A DNA stretch of 33,461 bases, from positions 1 to 33,461 of the IMG/VR virus record IMGVR_UViG_3300025732_000152; one strand, 5' to 3'. Positions within the stretch are counted from its first letter, which is position 1. Every line of letters starts with the position of its first letter. The notes under the pieces are model-generated. The model was not told the origin of the DNA. It did no database searches and was given only the letters and a program-made list of their open reading frames with translations. The translations under genes and the position numbers were made by a program. This document shows, one piece after another, positions 1 to 5,264 of the stretch. The DNA is from a virus.

Positions 1-110
1 TGCCCAACCTCAAACCGACCACCGCAAATTGCACAACGATGCGGAGCAAACGGGCCGTTAGGAGGGAACAGCTTGCTCGGGTAACGAGCATCTGGAAATA
101 CTGGTTTCAA
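1..110 (-). CDS. Partial small protein with a CxxC knuckle, TTG start, runs off left edge
   Basis: A frame starting with TTG at 110-108 stays open to the left edge, giving about 36 residues that begin MKPVFPDARYPSK. It contains a CAICGG knuckle (Cys-x2-Cys) near residue 27, which suggests a zinc ribbon or HNH-type fold whose second half lies outside the window. The start overlaps the TGA of the upstream gene as TTGA. It is preceded by the same AAGGAGAAGAACAC ribosome-binding segment that precedes the ATG at 340, which is the main reason to believe the start. The gene is last in the leftward chain of small accessory genes. The function cannot be assigned from this fragment. Confidence 0.6.
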   Translation of the reverse strand, partial: MKPVFPDARYPSKLFPPNGPFAPHRCAICGGRFEVG

Positions 111-340
111 GTGTTCTTCTCCTTCAATAAAGCCTCTACCTTCTCAATCAGGAATGTGTTACCACCCCTCTCCCACAGGTGTTCTTTCTCAGCGTCCGTC
201 AGCCCAACCCATGTGCGCTTTTGATTCAATGCCATCCCGCCCACAACGCCGATCAGTCTTTTGATTTCAGCCACCAGCGCGGCTGTAGTTGCAACGTCAA
301 CCGGAACCACGGCTCCGGGAAATAGCCATTCTTCTTTCAT
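107..340 (-). CDS. Small phage protein with a WVGLTDAE motif, unknown function
   Basis: This 77-residue protein starts MKEEWLFPG. I chose this start over the upstream ATG because AAGGAG lies nine bases before it and the ATG overlaps the TGA of the preceding gene (ATGA), a sign of translational coupling. The middle carries RTWVGLTDAEKEHLWE, a motif that recurs in many unrelated small phage proteins and that reappears in altered form (REWVGITTEEMEK) in the upstream neighbour. The N-terminal half is predicted helical. The last residues (LLKEKNT) are encoded by the ribosome-binding segment of the next gene, so they need not matter for function. No catalytic residues are visible. Confidence 0.75.
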   Translation of the reverse strand: MKEEWLFPGAVVPVDVATTAALVAEIKRLIGVVGGMALNQKRTWVGLTDAEKEHLWERGGNTFLIEKVEALLKEKNT

Positions 341-1095
341 GTGTTCTTCTCCTTGAGTTTGGCTTCGGCCCATTCGACAGCAAGTTCCCAAACTATTGCG
401 TCATTTGACAAAGGCGGTTTACTTTTTTCCATCTCTTCAGTTGTTATACCAACCCATTCACGCCGCGCTGTTACTGGTCCGGCTTTCTCAATCGGCCCAA
501 TGTCTTTTTCGTACTTGGCTTGCCACATATCGCTGCGGCGCTTTTGCTTTTCGTACTGATCTTTCCAGTCGATTTCCTGCTGCTGTGCCGTGGGTGCTTC
601 ACCTTCGTACAGCTTCATCGTGAAACCGAACTCAGCCAACACACGCTGCAAGTCATACAGCTTCACGTTTGGAATGAAGCTCACCACATCCAGCCAAACG
701 TGCTGCAACCGTTCCTGAAATCCTTCGGGCCATTTGCGGATGATTTCCAGCGCCACTGGCTCCTGCTTCGCAGCCTGCTGTAGTTGTGGGGTGGTGTAGC
801 CGCCACAGTCACAATCGCCTTTTGGATATGCAGGCTCGTTGTGAACGGCGCAGTCCGACCAGTGCTGAATTGCTGGCACAAGGGGAATCACAGCGTCTTC
901 GCAACCTGCCGCTTTTTCTTCAAGCGAGTAGATGTTGCGATAGCCATCCATCCACGCCACAGGCACCTGCTTCTCAGCCTGCTCTATGGCTTGGCCCATG
1001 TTGGTCATCGCCAACAGCATGGCCTTGTGGTGGCGTTCGCTTCCATAGACAGACGTTTGCCACGCCTCCAACGCCTGTTTCATGACTTCGATCAT
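337..1095 (-). CDS. Conserved phage hypothetical protein, mosaic, 252 residues
   Basis: The protein has the mosaic look of phage accessory proteins with modules such as VPVAWMDGYRN and KQEPVALEI. The N-terminal region (residues 1-45) is helical. The middle has several Cys and His residues, including HWSDCAVHNE and DCDCGG near residues 78-98, which could bind a metal. A lysine-rich helical stretch follows (about 175-200), then REWVGITTEEMEK near residue 213. The start overlaps the upstream stop as ATGA and has AGGGGG upstream. It ends KLKEKNT, matching the end of the downstream gene because both ends double as ribosome-binding sites. It is not a recognised enzyme. The modular make-up suggests recombination among small phage genes. 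Confidence 0.75.
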   Translation of the reverse strand: MIEVMKQALEAWQTSVYGSERHHKAMLLAMTNMGQAIEQAEKQVPVAWMDGYRNIYSLEEKAAGCEDAVIPLVPAIQHWSDCAVHNEPAYPKGDCDCGGYTTPQLQQAAKQEPVALEIIRKWPEGFQERLQHVWLDVVSFIPNVKLYDLQRVLAEFGFTMKLYEGEAPTAQQQEIDWKDQYEKQKRRSDMWQAKYEKDIGPIEKAGPVTARREWVGITTEEMEKSKPPLSNDAIVWELAVEWAEAKLKEKNT

Positions 1096-1307
1096 CGCTT
1101 CATCCCCCTGATGTAGATAGCAAAGCTACTGACAGTGTCATCGCCAAAGGCACCCCGGAACCTCTCAACGGCCCGGGCTATCTCATCAATGGTGTCGTTC
1201 CTGACCTTGGTGGTGTATGGATCTACGTCTACCTTGTCTGCGATCTGCCGCTTGCGCCAGCCCTGGGCCTTCTCAATGCAGTCAAATGCTTCGTCCTCTG
1301 GTGTCAT
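1092..1307 (-). CDS. Small conserved phage protein, unknown function
   Basis: This 71-residue, mostly helical protein contains GWRKRQIADKVDVDP near residues 16-30 and NDTIDEIARAVERF near 37-50, ending SSFAIYIRGMKR. Proteins with a similar ending are common beside one another in tailed-phage accessory regions, but I know no function for them. The start is fixed by an ATGA overlap with the upstream gene and by AGGAG eight bases before the ATG. The stop overlaps the next start in the same way. The WRKRQ segment and basic C-terminus would be compatible with nucleic-acid binding, but this is only a composition argument. Confidence 0.75.
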   Translation of the reverse strand: MTPEDEAFDCIEKAQGWRKRQIADKVDVDPYTTKVRNDTIDEIARAVERFRGAFGDDTVSSFAIYIRGMKR

Positions 1308-1537
1308 TTGCTTCTCTCCTCAATCATCGCGTTGGCCATCTCGTAGCACCACCGGGCGATATCCTGGGGTTTTTGAATCTTGTTGCGATACAGCTGGTCC
1401 TTTAGCTCCAGGCGCAACACGTCCATAGCTATAGCATCCCTGAGCGTGAGGCCACTGGTGTGAAAAGTATTTAGTTTTCCATTCTTGTCAATCGATGCAA
1501 TTTCGACTGACTTTCCGGGGTAGTACGGCGTGTCCAT
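1304..1537 (-). CDS. Small phage protein, unknown function
   Basis: The 77-residue product starts MDTPYYPGKSVEIA. An upstream in-frame ATG would overlap the preceding gene by 40 bases. The chosen ATG sits two bases after that gene's TAA and has GGAG six bases upstream. The N-terminal half looks like a small beta segment (KSVEIASIDKNGKLNTFHTSG). The C-terminal half is helical and ends WCYEMANAMIEERSK, a tail seen in other small phage proteins. It is coupled to the next gene through ATGA. No enzymatic motif is present. Confidence 0.72.
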   Translation of the reverse strand: MDTPYYPGKSVEIASIDKNGKLNTFHTSGLTLRDAIAMDVLRLELKDQLYRNKIQKPQDIARWCYEMANAMIEERSK

Positions 1538-1539
1538 TC

Positions 1540-1854
1540 TTACTCCAAAATCAAGGTCATCGAGGTGCTGGACATGCACTTGCCGTCGAACGGGTCATAG
1601 AGCGTCCCAGTGTCTACGTCCGCCCAGTATTCACCCATCTCCTCGTATCGGTTGAGCACCGGGTAGAAGATCTCTACGTCCACCATCTTCATCGGGCGCT
1701 CGAGAATCTCAAACGACGTATCCACCCTGCGCTTGATGATCTTGTGCTTCTGCTTCCTCAGGTTGTCAAAGCCCCTGGTCAGGCACAAAGGCTGGCCATA
1801 GACCACCACATAAGGTGACTTGACCTTAGCGTGCAAATCCTTTTCCTCGCTCAT
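1540..1854 (-). CDS. Small phage protein, unknown function
   Basis: This is a 104-residue product starting MSEEKDLHAKVKSPY. The longer frame upstream lacks a ribosome-binding site, while this ATG follows AAGGAG with seven intervening bases. A basic central segment (LRKQKHKIIKRRVD, about residues 33-46) is followed by an acidic, aromatic C-terminal half with YWADVDTGTLYDPFDGK, a short beta-rich module. It is the first gene after the candidate leftward promoter at 1882-1910. Nothing identifies a function. Confidence 0.7.
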   Translation of the reverse strand: MSEEKDLHAKVKSPYVVVYGQPLCLTRGFDNLRKQKHKIIKRRVDTSFEILERPMKMVDVEIFYPVLNRYEEMGEYWADVDTGTLYDPFDGKCMSSTSMTLILE

Positions 1855-1881
1855 GCTGTTCTCCTTGTTAAGGTTTTTGAA

Positions 1882-1910
1882 ATGTAACTCATGAATTCTC
1901 AGCAAGTCAA
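1882..1910 (-). promoter_or_regulatory. Candidate leftward promoter for the accessory gene chain
   Basis: Read on the minus strand there is TTGACT, 17 bases, then TTACAT. The -35 box is close to consensus but the -10 box is weak. It lies about 25 bases before the start at 1854 and overlaps the end of the gene at 1907-2062. Transcripts from further upstream could equally cover these genes. Confidence 0.3.
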
Positions 1911-2062
1911 GTGTTATATCCATGATTAGGGTAAGTCCTTATCTCCAGTCTGTGTGGTCTTAGTTTCCTTGGGACAAGCCTGTTTACCTCACTAAACCAA
2001 GAACTAACAAACCAAGGCAAAACACTACCCTTAACCCGTTTATTCTCAGTCTTATCTGACAT
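1907..2062 (-). CDS. Possible small basic protein, 51 residues
   Basis: The frame starts MSDKTENKRVKGSVLPW with AAGGGG seven bases before the ATG. It is basic (many Lys and Arg) with one short hydrophobic, Trp-containing stretch (LPWFVSSWF), then VNRLVPRKLRPHR. It lies between the gene-free structured region and the chain of small genes, with a 52-base gap to the next start. Length and composition give little to judge by. The start site and co-direction with its neighbours argue for a real gene, but it could instead be the 3' end of the structured RNA. Confidence 0.4.
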   Translation of the reverse strand: MSDKTENKRVKGSVLPWFVSSWFSEVNRLVPRKLRPHRLEIRTYPNHGYNT

Positions 2063-2465
2063 GCCTGCCCCTTGGTTATCGCCCCGAGTGAGGGCCTGAG
2101 CTGCTTGGACACAACCCACCCCTAGCCCACTGGACGCGGGGTTGGCTGAAGATCAAAAGTCTGGGATCGCCCGTCGGTCGTTCCGTCGCCCTTTTGGTTG
2201 CGCTTACCTCTCAATGTTCCGGCGCAACTGGTCAGACATTTAGGCCCATTGTGAGACCCCTCCTTAGCGCACTGACCGAGCTTGACCTGGATGCTGTCGT
2301 TACCCCGGATTACCCCAATCTCTCGACCTGGATCCGTTCTGGCGTTTTCATCAACATCCAGCGCTATCTCCACCCGCGCTTGCCACGGCGGTAGTTCTTA
2401 TGGCTCTCGCGCTGAACAAGAACGTTCGTGTCACCAAGAGGATCAGCGCAAAGCCGGTGCCAAAA

Positions 2466-2606
2466 GCAAAAACCCCGCAAGATACTCTGTGGCCTTGGCT
2501 CTTGGCGGAGCAGCAGCAAGCGATTGAAGATAAGTCCAAAAGACTCGCCTACTACACGACAAGACCACACAGTACCCTGCGGGGTTTGCAACTTATCTTC
2601 AATCGC
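2466..2606. repeat. Interlocked inverted repeats in pseudoknot order
   Basis: A perfect 16-base inverted repeat (2520-2535 with 2591-2606) interleaves with a second, 25-to-27-base one (2466-2492 with 2565-2589). On the minus strand the order is B, A, b', a', so the two stems cannot nest. The longer stem has a two-base bulge and three non-Watson-Crick positions, two of which are G-U on the minus strand. The intervening loops are 1, 29 and 27 bases long. Confidence 0.75.
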
Positions 2607-2628
2607 CGGTTGCCACACCGACGGGTGA

Positions 2629-2657
2629 AATGTACCACGGTTTTTAAGACCCTGCAA
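2629..2657 (-). promoter_or_regulatory. Weak internal promoter candidate before the pseudoknot segment
   Basis: Minus strand TTGCAG, 17 bases, TACATT. Transcription would begin near 2622, about 16 bases before the first pseudoknot arm, giving a short RNA of about 160 bases that could end at the GCGGGG plus U-rich segment near 2460. Both boxes are weak, so this is only a possibility. Confidence 0.2.
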
Positions 2658-2663
2658 CAGGGT

Positions 2664-2831
2664 GCCTGGGCTGCTCACATAAAGCAGTGGCGGTTTGAAC
2701 AACACTTTCGAAAAGTATTCCCCGGCGCTAACCCGGTTCAGCCCAGGCAAAAAAGGTATCCAAGCGGCTCACATGAAGCAGTGTGACTGTTTGAATTCAG
2801 AGCAACGGCGCTAACCCGTTGGACCGCCTGG
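2664..2831. repeat. Two tandem structured repeat units with compensating stems
   Basis: Unit 1 is 2760-2831 and unit 2 is 2664-2748, separated by 11 bases. Shared primary sequence includes the loop GTTAGCG, the heptamer TTCAAAC and the segment CACTGCTT(C/T)ATGTGAG, all read on the minus strand. The flanking stems differ yet still pair: CCAGGCGG with CCGCTTGG in unit 1, and GCCTGGGCTG with CAGCCCAGGC in unit 2. The GTTAGCG loop is closed by CAACGG/CCGTTG in unit 1 and by CCGG/CCGG in unit 2. Unit 2 carries an extra hairpin at 2701-2719. Confidence 0.75.
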
Positions 2832-2839
2832 ATCTAAAA

Positions 2840-2869
2840 ATTCTATCGCTCGTCCAGCCATGCATCCAA
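2840..2869 (-). promoter_or_regulatory. Candidate promoter for the structured RNA
   Basis: On the minus strand TTGGAT and TAGAAT are separated by 18 bases. The -10 box matches the sigma-70 consensus at five of six positions; the -35 box matches at three. It overlaps the last codons of the gene at 2843-3049. The expected transcription start (about 2833) falls two bases before the first closing stem of the structured RNA, which makes the assignment attractive. Confidence 0.42.
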
Positions 2870-3049
2870 CTGCTCATGCGCCCAAGTCCTTACGGCGTCA
2901 GAGGGAATATCCCCCTCGAGCAGCATCTCGAAGCGATTCAGGCAACTCGTCACCTTGGCCGTCCCGATATCCGCCGGCCATGGCTCGACGTCCTGGGTCC
3001 AATTGATTTGCAAGAATGGGTACTTGCTAAACAGTATTCCTGTGAGCAT
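2843..3049 (-). CDS. Small phage protein, unknown function
   Basis: This 68-residue product starts MLTGILFSKYPFL. I chose this ATG because GGAG precedes it by nine bases and the longer frame is of poor composition. The N-terminus is mildly hydrophobic. The rest is acidic and Trp-rich (NWTQDVEPWPADIG), with a helical ending RTWAHEQLDAWLDER. It overlaps the upstream gene by 23 bases and is the last coding gene before the structured RNA, whose candidate promoter lies inside its 3' end. I do not recognise a family. Confidence 0.6.
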   Translation of the reverse strand: MLTGILFSKYPFLQINWTQDVEPWPADIGTAKVTSCLNRFEMLLEGDIPSDAVRTWAHEQLDAWLDER

Positions 3050-3227
3050 TGACTCTCTCCAGTTCTTTCTCAGCCATATCCCTGATAGACACCGAGATGA
3101 TGCGACACTGGGTCGCCGCCTCGAGAGCCTGTTCCAGGGCCGTGTCGTAGTCACGTCTGAGCATGGCGCGGTGTAGCTCGTCAAGAGCCCGCTCGGCCAG
3201 CATGGTTGGGTATGCGTAATCAATCAT
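3027..3227 (-). CDS. Small helical phage protein, start abuts a terminator
   Basis: The frame from the ATG at 3227 gives 66 residues: MIDYAYPTML, then a long predicted helix (AERALDELHRAMLRRDYD, TALEQALEAATQ) and IRDMAEKELERVNAHRN. The start is unusual: the T-run of the intrinsic terminator at 3228-3255 ends directly at the ATG, and the only Shine-Dalgarno-like sequence (GGGG) lies in the 3' arm of that hairpin. Translation may depend on read-through transcripts with the hairpin open, or on an internal start. An alternative is the ATG eight codons in, which also lacks a good ribosome-binding site. Function unknown. Confidence 0.55.
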   Translation of the reverse strand: MIDYAYPTMLAERALDELHRAMLRRDYDTALEQALEAATQCRIISVSIRDMAEKELERVNAHRNTV

Positions 3228-3255
3228 AAAAAAGACCCCGGCACCAGACCGGGGT
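3228..3255 (-). terminator. Intrinsic terminator after the RuvC-like and mini-gene pair
   Basis: On the minus strand a perfect seven-base stem, ACCCCGG and CCGGGGT, closes a seven-base loop and is followed by TCTTTTTT. It lies 18 bases after the stop of the mini-gene at 3274-3366. On the plus strand there is no T-run, so it acts leftward only. It directly abuts the ATG at 3227. Confidence 0.85.
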
Positions 3256-3273
3256 AAAGCAACTGCGCCTTTA

Positions 3274-3366
3274 CTATACCGGAGCATCTTCTGCATCGGA
3301 AGGATAAATGGGCCCCTTAGGTTCTTTGTAAGGGGGTAACGGAAAGGGCGGGAAAGGCCAGGTCAT
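3274..3366 (-). CDS. Proline-rich 30-residue mini-protein
   Basis: A 30-residue frame begins MTWPFPPFPLPPY and ends SDAEDAPV. Nine or more prolines with aromatic residues in the first half, and an acidic second half, make it look like an extended protein-binding peptide. The start is supported by GGAGG four bases before the ATG, among the best ribosome-binding sites in the window, and the gene fits neatly between the RuvC-like gene and the terminator. It is too short for automatic gene callers. The role is unknown; a small regulator or partner of a phage or host protein is possible. Confidence 0.55.
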   Translation of the reverse strand: MTWPFPPFPLPPYKEPKGPIYPSDAEDAPV

Positions 3367-3402
3367 ATCTCCTCCAGGGTGTAACAAGTTACAAAACGTA
3401 AC

Positions 3403-3894
3403 TTAAGTATTAGTTTTTCCATACAGGGCTAACAGCGCAGCCTCTGCACGGCCGTCATCTTTCACGCGCTTGAACACACGAGCATCCTCAGGCCATATCT
3501 CCATGGCCATAAGGCGGCTGGATTCCTTGCTAGAACCGAGTTTGAGCGCTTTTTTCCACACGGCTGGTGCCACGGTATGGGTAGGGATGCAAAGCCCCGC
3601 CATAACGCCTCTAACGAGCCCGTATGCCTCGCCAAAGGCAAAGCACGAGCTAACTCCCTGGCCGGGCCTGGCACCAACCTTTTCGACCCAAGCACAACAC
3701 TGGTTCCCAAACAGATTACTCTGCATTTCTGACAGGATCTGTTGTATTTTTTCAGCGTTGATCCGCTTCTTGTTTGTTTTGCCGATCTTCACCAGGTCAA
3801 ACGGCATGTCGTGTACAGCGACAAGTACCCCGTCTTCATTGATGACAGCCAGCGCGCCAAGAGCTCCCGGGTCAACACCTAAAAAATATTTCAT
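3403..3894 (-). CDS. RuvC-like Holliday junction resolvase
   Basis: The product (163 residues from MKYFLGVDPG) fits the RuvC/RNase H-like fold. The first catalytic Asp is D8 in the strand motif FLGVDPGALGALA, a Glu follows at E71 (AWVEKV) and the C-terminal acidic motif is DDGRAEAALLA (about residues 146-156). GARPGQG after E71 is the glycine-rich segment often seen in phage members. Such enzymes cleave branched DNA, matching the nuclease and annealing proteins encoded on the other side of the divergent promoter. I chose this start because MKYFLGVD is the usual N-terminus of the fold. The ribosome-binding site is weak, and an ATG six codons upstream (MCCKNF) is possible. The mini-gene and terminator follow. 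Confidence 0.85.
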   Translation of the reverse strand: MKYFLGVDPGALGALAVINEDGVLVAVHDMPFDLVKIGKTNKKRINAEKIQQILSEMQSNLFGNQCCAWVEKVGARPGQGVSSCFAFGEAYGLVRGVMAGLCIPTHTVAPAVWKKALKLGSSKESSRLMAMEIWPEDARVFKRVKDDGRAEAALLALYGKTNT

Positions 3895-3901
3895 AAAGTT
3901 C

Positions 3902-3931
3902 TTGCAACACATGAATTGTTGTGGGTACAAT
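3902..3931 (+). promoter_or_regulatory. Rightward early promoter, with a symmetric element over it
   Basis: TTGCAA and TACAAT are separated by 18 bases, and the -10 box matches consensus at five of six positions. Transcription should start near 3938, giving a short leader before the ATG at 3962. A short inverted repeat, ACACAT at 3907-3912 and ATGTGT at 3930-3935, spans the promoter and could be an operator. No equally good leftward promoter for the RuvC-like gene is seen here. Confidence 0.5.
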
Positions 3932-3961
3932 GTGTCACAGATTTTAGTTGACGGAGAAAAA

Positions 3962-4246
3962 ATGTCAAGCACGCAGTATGAACAAAGAAGGGTTCCTCAC
4001 TTTGACGAATGGTGGGAGTCTGACGAGAACGATCTCCTGGGCCTTGTTGATATTGACGTGGCCAAAGAGATCTGGATGGCAGCTTATCTTGCCGGCATGA
4101 AAGCTGAGCGAGAGGAATGCGCGAAGTTGTGTGAGTCTCTTCCAATTGAATGGGAAGACCAGCCCAACATAGCACAGGCCGAATTGGCAACCATGATGGA
4201 TTGCGCTTTAGCAATTCGAGAAAGGGAAAAAAATGAACAGAGATGA
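3962..4246 (+). CDS. Small phage protein of the AAYLAGMKAEREECAK type, unknown function
   Basis: This is the first gene of the rightward operon, 94 residues from MSSTQYEQRR. GGAG lies five bases before the ATG. The N-terminal third is acidic and Trp-rich (HFDEWWESDEND). The rest is helical with the pattern AAYLAGMKAEREECAKLCE and an ending ALAIREREK. Proteins with this helical pattern and ending are very common in phage accessory gene clusters, without a known function. It overlaps the next gene by 14 bases, and its 3' end provides the next ribosome-binding site. Confidence 0.75.
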   Translation: MSSTQYEQRRVPHFDEWWESDENDLLGLVDIDVAKEIWMAAYLAGMKAEREECAKLCESLPIEWEDQPNIAQAELATMMDCALAIREREKNEQR

Positions 4247-4541
4247 CATCATCCGCATGGCGCGGGAGGCTGGAATGCTGCGAAGCGGTGACGGATGGAC
4301 AGAGCCGCATCGCTGGGGGGTGGCAGAGATTGAAAGATTTGCAAATCTTGCCATCGCCCATGAGCGCAAAAAATCACTTCGGCTTTGGATGCTGCTGGAC
4401 GACGTTGATACCGCTGACGATATTGCAAAGGCTGATGACGCTGTTTACCGCAGCCTGTGCAGAAAAGCTCACGCAAAACGGTGGGGCGTTCTAAACGGCG
4501 ATGAAGTTGACGCCGCTATCCGAGCAAGGGGGCAAGCATGA
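4233..4541 (+). CDS. Conserved phage hypothetical protein, MNRDDIIRMAREAG type
   Basis: The 102-residue protein starts MNRDDIIRMAREAGML and continues EIERFANLAIAHERK, the usual pattern of a widespread phage hypothetical family. A second part (residues 50-102) has an acidic DDVDTADDIAKADDAVY stretch and ends DAAIRARGQA. AAGGG precedes the ATG by seven bases. Its C-terminal IRARG is encoded by the ribosome-binding segment of the following gene. It is mostly helical and no active site is visible. Confidence 0.75.
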   Translation: MNRDDIIRMAREAGMLRSGDGWTEPHRWGVAEIERFANLAIAHERKKSLRLWMLLDDVDTADDIAKADDAVYRSLCRKAHAKRWGVLNGDEVDAAIRARGQA

Positions 4542-4762
4542 ACTTCAAAGAATGGTTTTACAGCGCTTCGCACCGAGCCAAATACACCAATGACACTCCA
4601 GCATATCTCGCGGCACAGGAAGCGTGGGAGGCGGCTCATGAAGCATGTGCGAAGGTGTGTGAGGCTCAAGATCATTATGAGCGTGATGACCCACGTTCAG
4701 GATACAGCATGAAATCAGCGTGCGCTGAAGCCATCCGAGCAAGGGGCAATCATGAAGCGTGA
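4538..4762 (+). CDS. Small phage protein of the CAKVCE...CAEAIRARG type
   Basis: This 74-residue protein starts MNFKEWFYSASHRAK and contains AWEAAHEACAKVCE and ends SACAEAIRARGNHEA. It is related in pattern to the product of 3962-4246, so the two probably derive from one family. The start overlaps the upstream stop (ATGA) and AAGGGGG lies upstream. Its last codons overlap the methyltransferase gene by 11 bases. Two conserved Cys-containing helices suggest a small helical bundle. Function unknown. Confidence 0.75.
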   Translation: MNFKEWFYSASHRAKYTNDTPAYLAAQEAWEAAHEACAKVCEAQDHYERDDPRSGYSMKSACAEAIRARGNHEA

Positions 4763-5264
4763 ACTACTGATCGGCTGCGGGTCTGAGAGGACTAAGCGCC
4801 TGACCTGCGATGGGTCTAAAGAATGGTCTAACCTGACCACGCTGGACTACAACCCAGACCACAAGCCTGATGTTGTGTGGGATCTGATGCAAGACTCCCT
4901 CCCATTCGAAGACAACTCCTTCGATGAGATCCACGCATACGAGGTGCTCGAGCACACAGGTAGCCAGGGTGACTACAAGTTTTTCTTCCGTCAGTTCTCT
5001 GACTTCTGGCGCGTGCTTAAACCCAACGGACACCTGCTGGCTACATGCCCAAGCAAGAACTCGATCTGGGCCCTGGGTGACCCGAGCCACACACGCATCC
5101 TGGTGAAAGAGAACCTGGTGTTCCTGAGCCAGCAAGCCTACGCAGATCAGGTGGGTAAGACTTCCATGTCTGACTTCCGCAATATCTACAAGGCTAACTT
5201 CGAGCCGTCCTTCGTTGATGAAGGCCCGGAGACATTTATGTTTGTACTGAGGGCAATCAAATGA
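4752..5264 (+). CDS. Class I SAM-dependent methyltransferase
   Basis: The 170-residue protein has the Rossmann-type methyltransferase signature: LLIGCGS (residues 5-11) in the SAM loop, LDYNPD (31-36) with the acidic residue that binds the SAM ribose, and LPFEDNSFDEIHAYEVLEH (50-68), the motif of the Methyltransf_11 family. The glycine loop is short (GCGS), as in many small phage members. RVLKPNGHLLATCPS near 88-101 is the usual later strand. No separate target-recognition domain is present, so a small molecule, protein or nucleotide substrate is as likely as DNA. It overlaps the genes on both sides, and the following start overlaps its TGA. Confidence 0.85.
   Translation: MKRELLIGCGSERTKRLTCDGSKEWSNLTTLDYNPDHKPDVVWDLMQDSLPFEDNSFDEIHAYEVLEHTGSQGDYKFFFRQFSDFWRVLKPNGHLLATCPSKNSIWALGDPSHTRILVKENLVFLSQQAYADQVGKTSMSDFRNIYKANFEPSFVDEGPETFMFVLRAIK

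Larger units (their letters stand above)
2080..2833 (-). ncRNA. Large structured non-coding RNA, possible giant ornate RNA of a phage
   Basis: About 780 bases here lack a credible gene, but the minus strand is full of consistent helices. From the 5' end there are two tandem units (2831-2760 and 2748-2664), each closed by a long stem. Next come two long complementary pairs in pseudoknot order (2606-2591 with 2535-2520, and 2589-2565 with 2492-2466). Downstream local stems pair 2449-2443 with 2415-2409, 2277-2272 with 2235-2230 and 2228-2222 with 2203-2197. Of the unequal stem positions, four are G-U pairs on the minus strand (A-C on the plus strand), which points to minus-strand RNA. The 5' end is placed by the promoter at 2840-2869. 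The 3' end is uncertain, and a GCGGGG plus U-rich segment at 2480-2460 could end a shorter form. Size and phage context recall GOLLD and ROOL RNAs, but I cannot test membership here. Confidence 0.62.

Noticed and set aside
2122-2373. Minus-strand frame of 83 codons starting MEIALDVDENARTD
   Set aside because: No ribosome-binding site was seen and there is no family resemblance. It lies within the structured RNA, but a small gene cannot be fully excluded.
2364-2750. Open frame of 128 codons on the minus strand across the same repeats
   Set aside because: No ribosome-binding site and no family resemblance; its sequence is dictated by the paired stems.
2400-2786. Open frame of 128 codons on the plus strand across the structured region
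   Set aside because: It runs against all neighbours, lacks a good ribosome-binding site, has very basic and irregular composition and crosses all the long inverted repeats. The RNA structure explains the region better.
2760-2821. Possible tRNA remnant suggested by TTCAAAC and short stems
   Set aside because: No acceptor stem, anticodon arm or CCA end can be arranged; the elements are explained by the tandem RNA units.
3895-3961. Leftward promoter for the RuvC-like gene
   Set aside because: Possible boxes such as TTGTAC lack a matching -10 box at proper distance, so no promoter was annotated on this strand.
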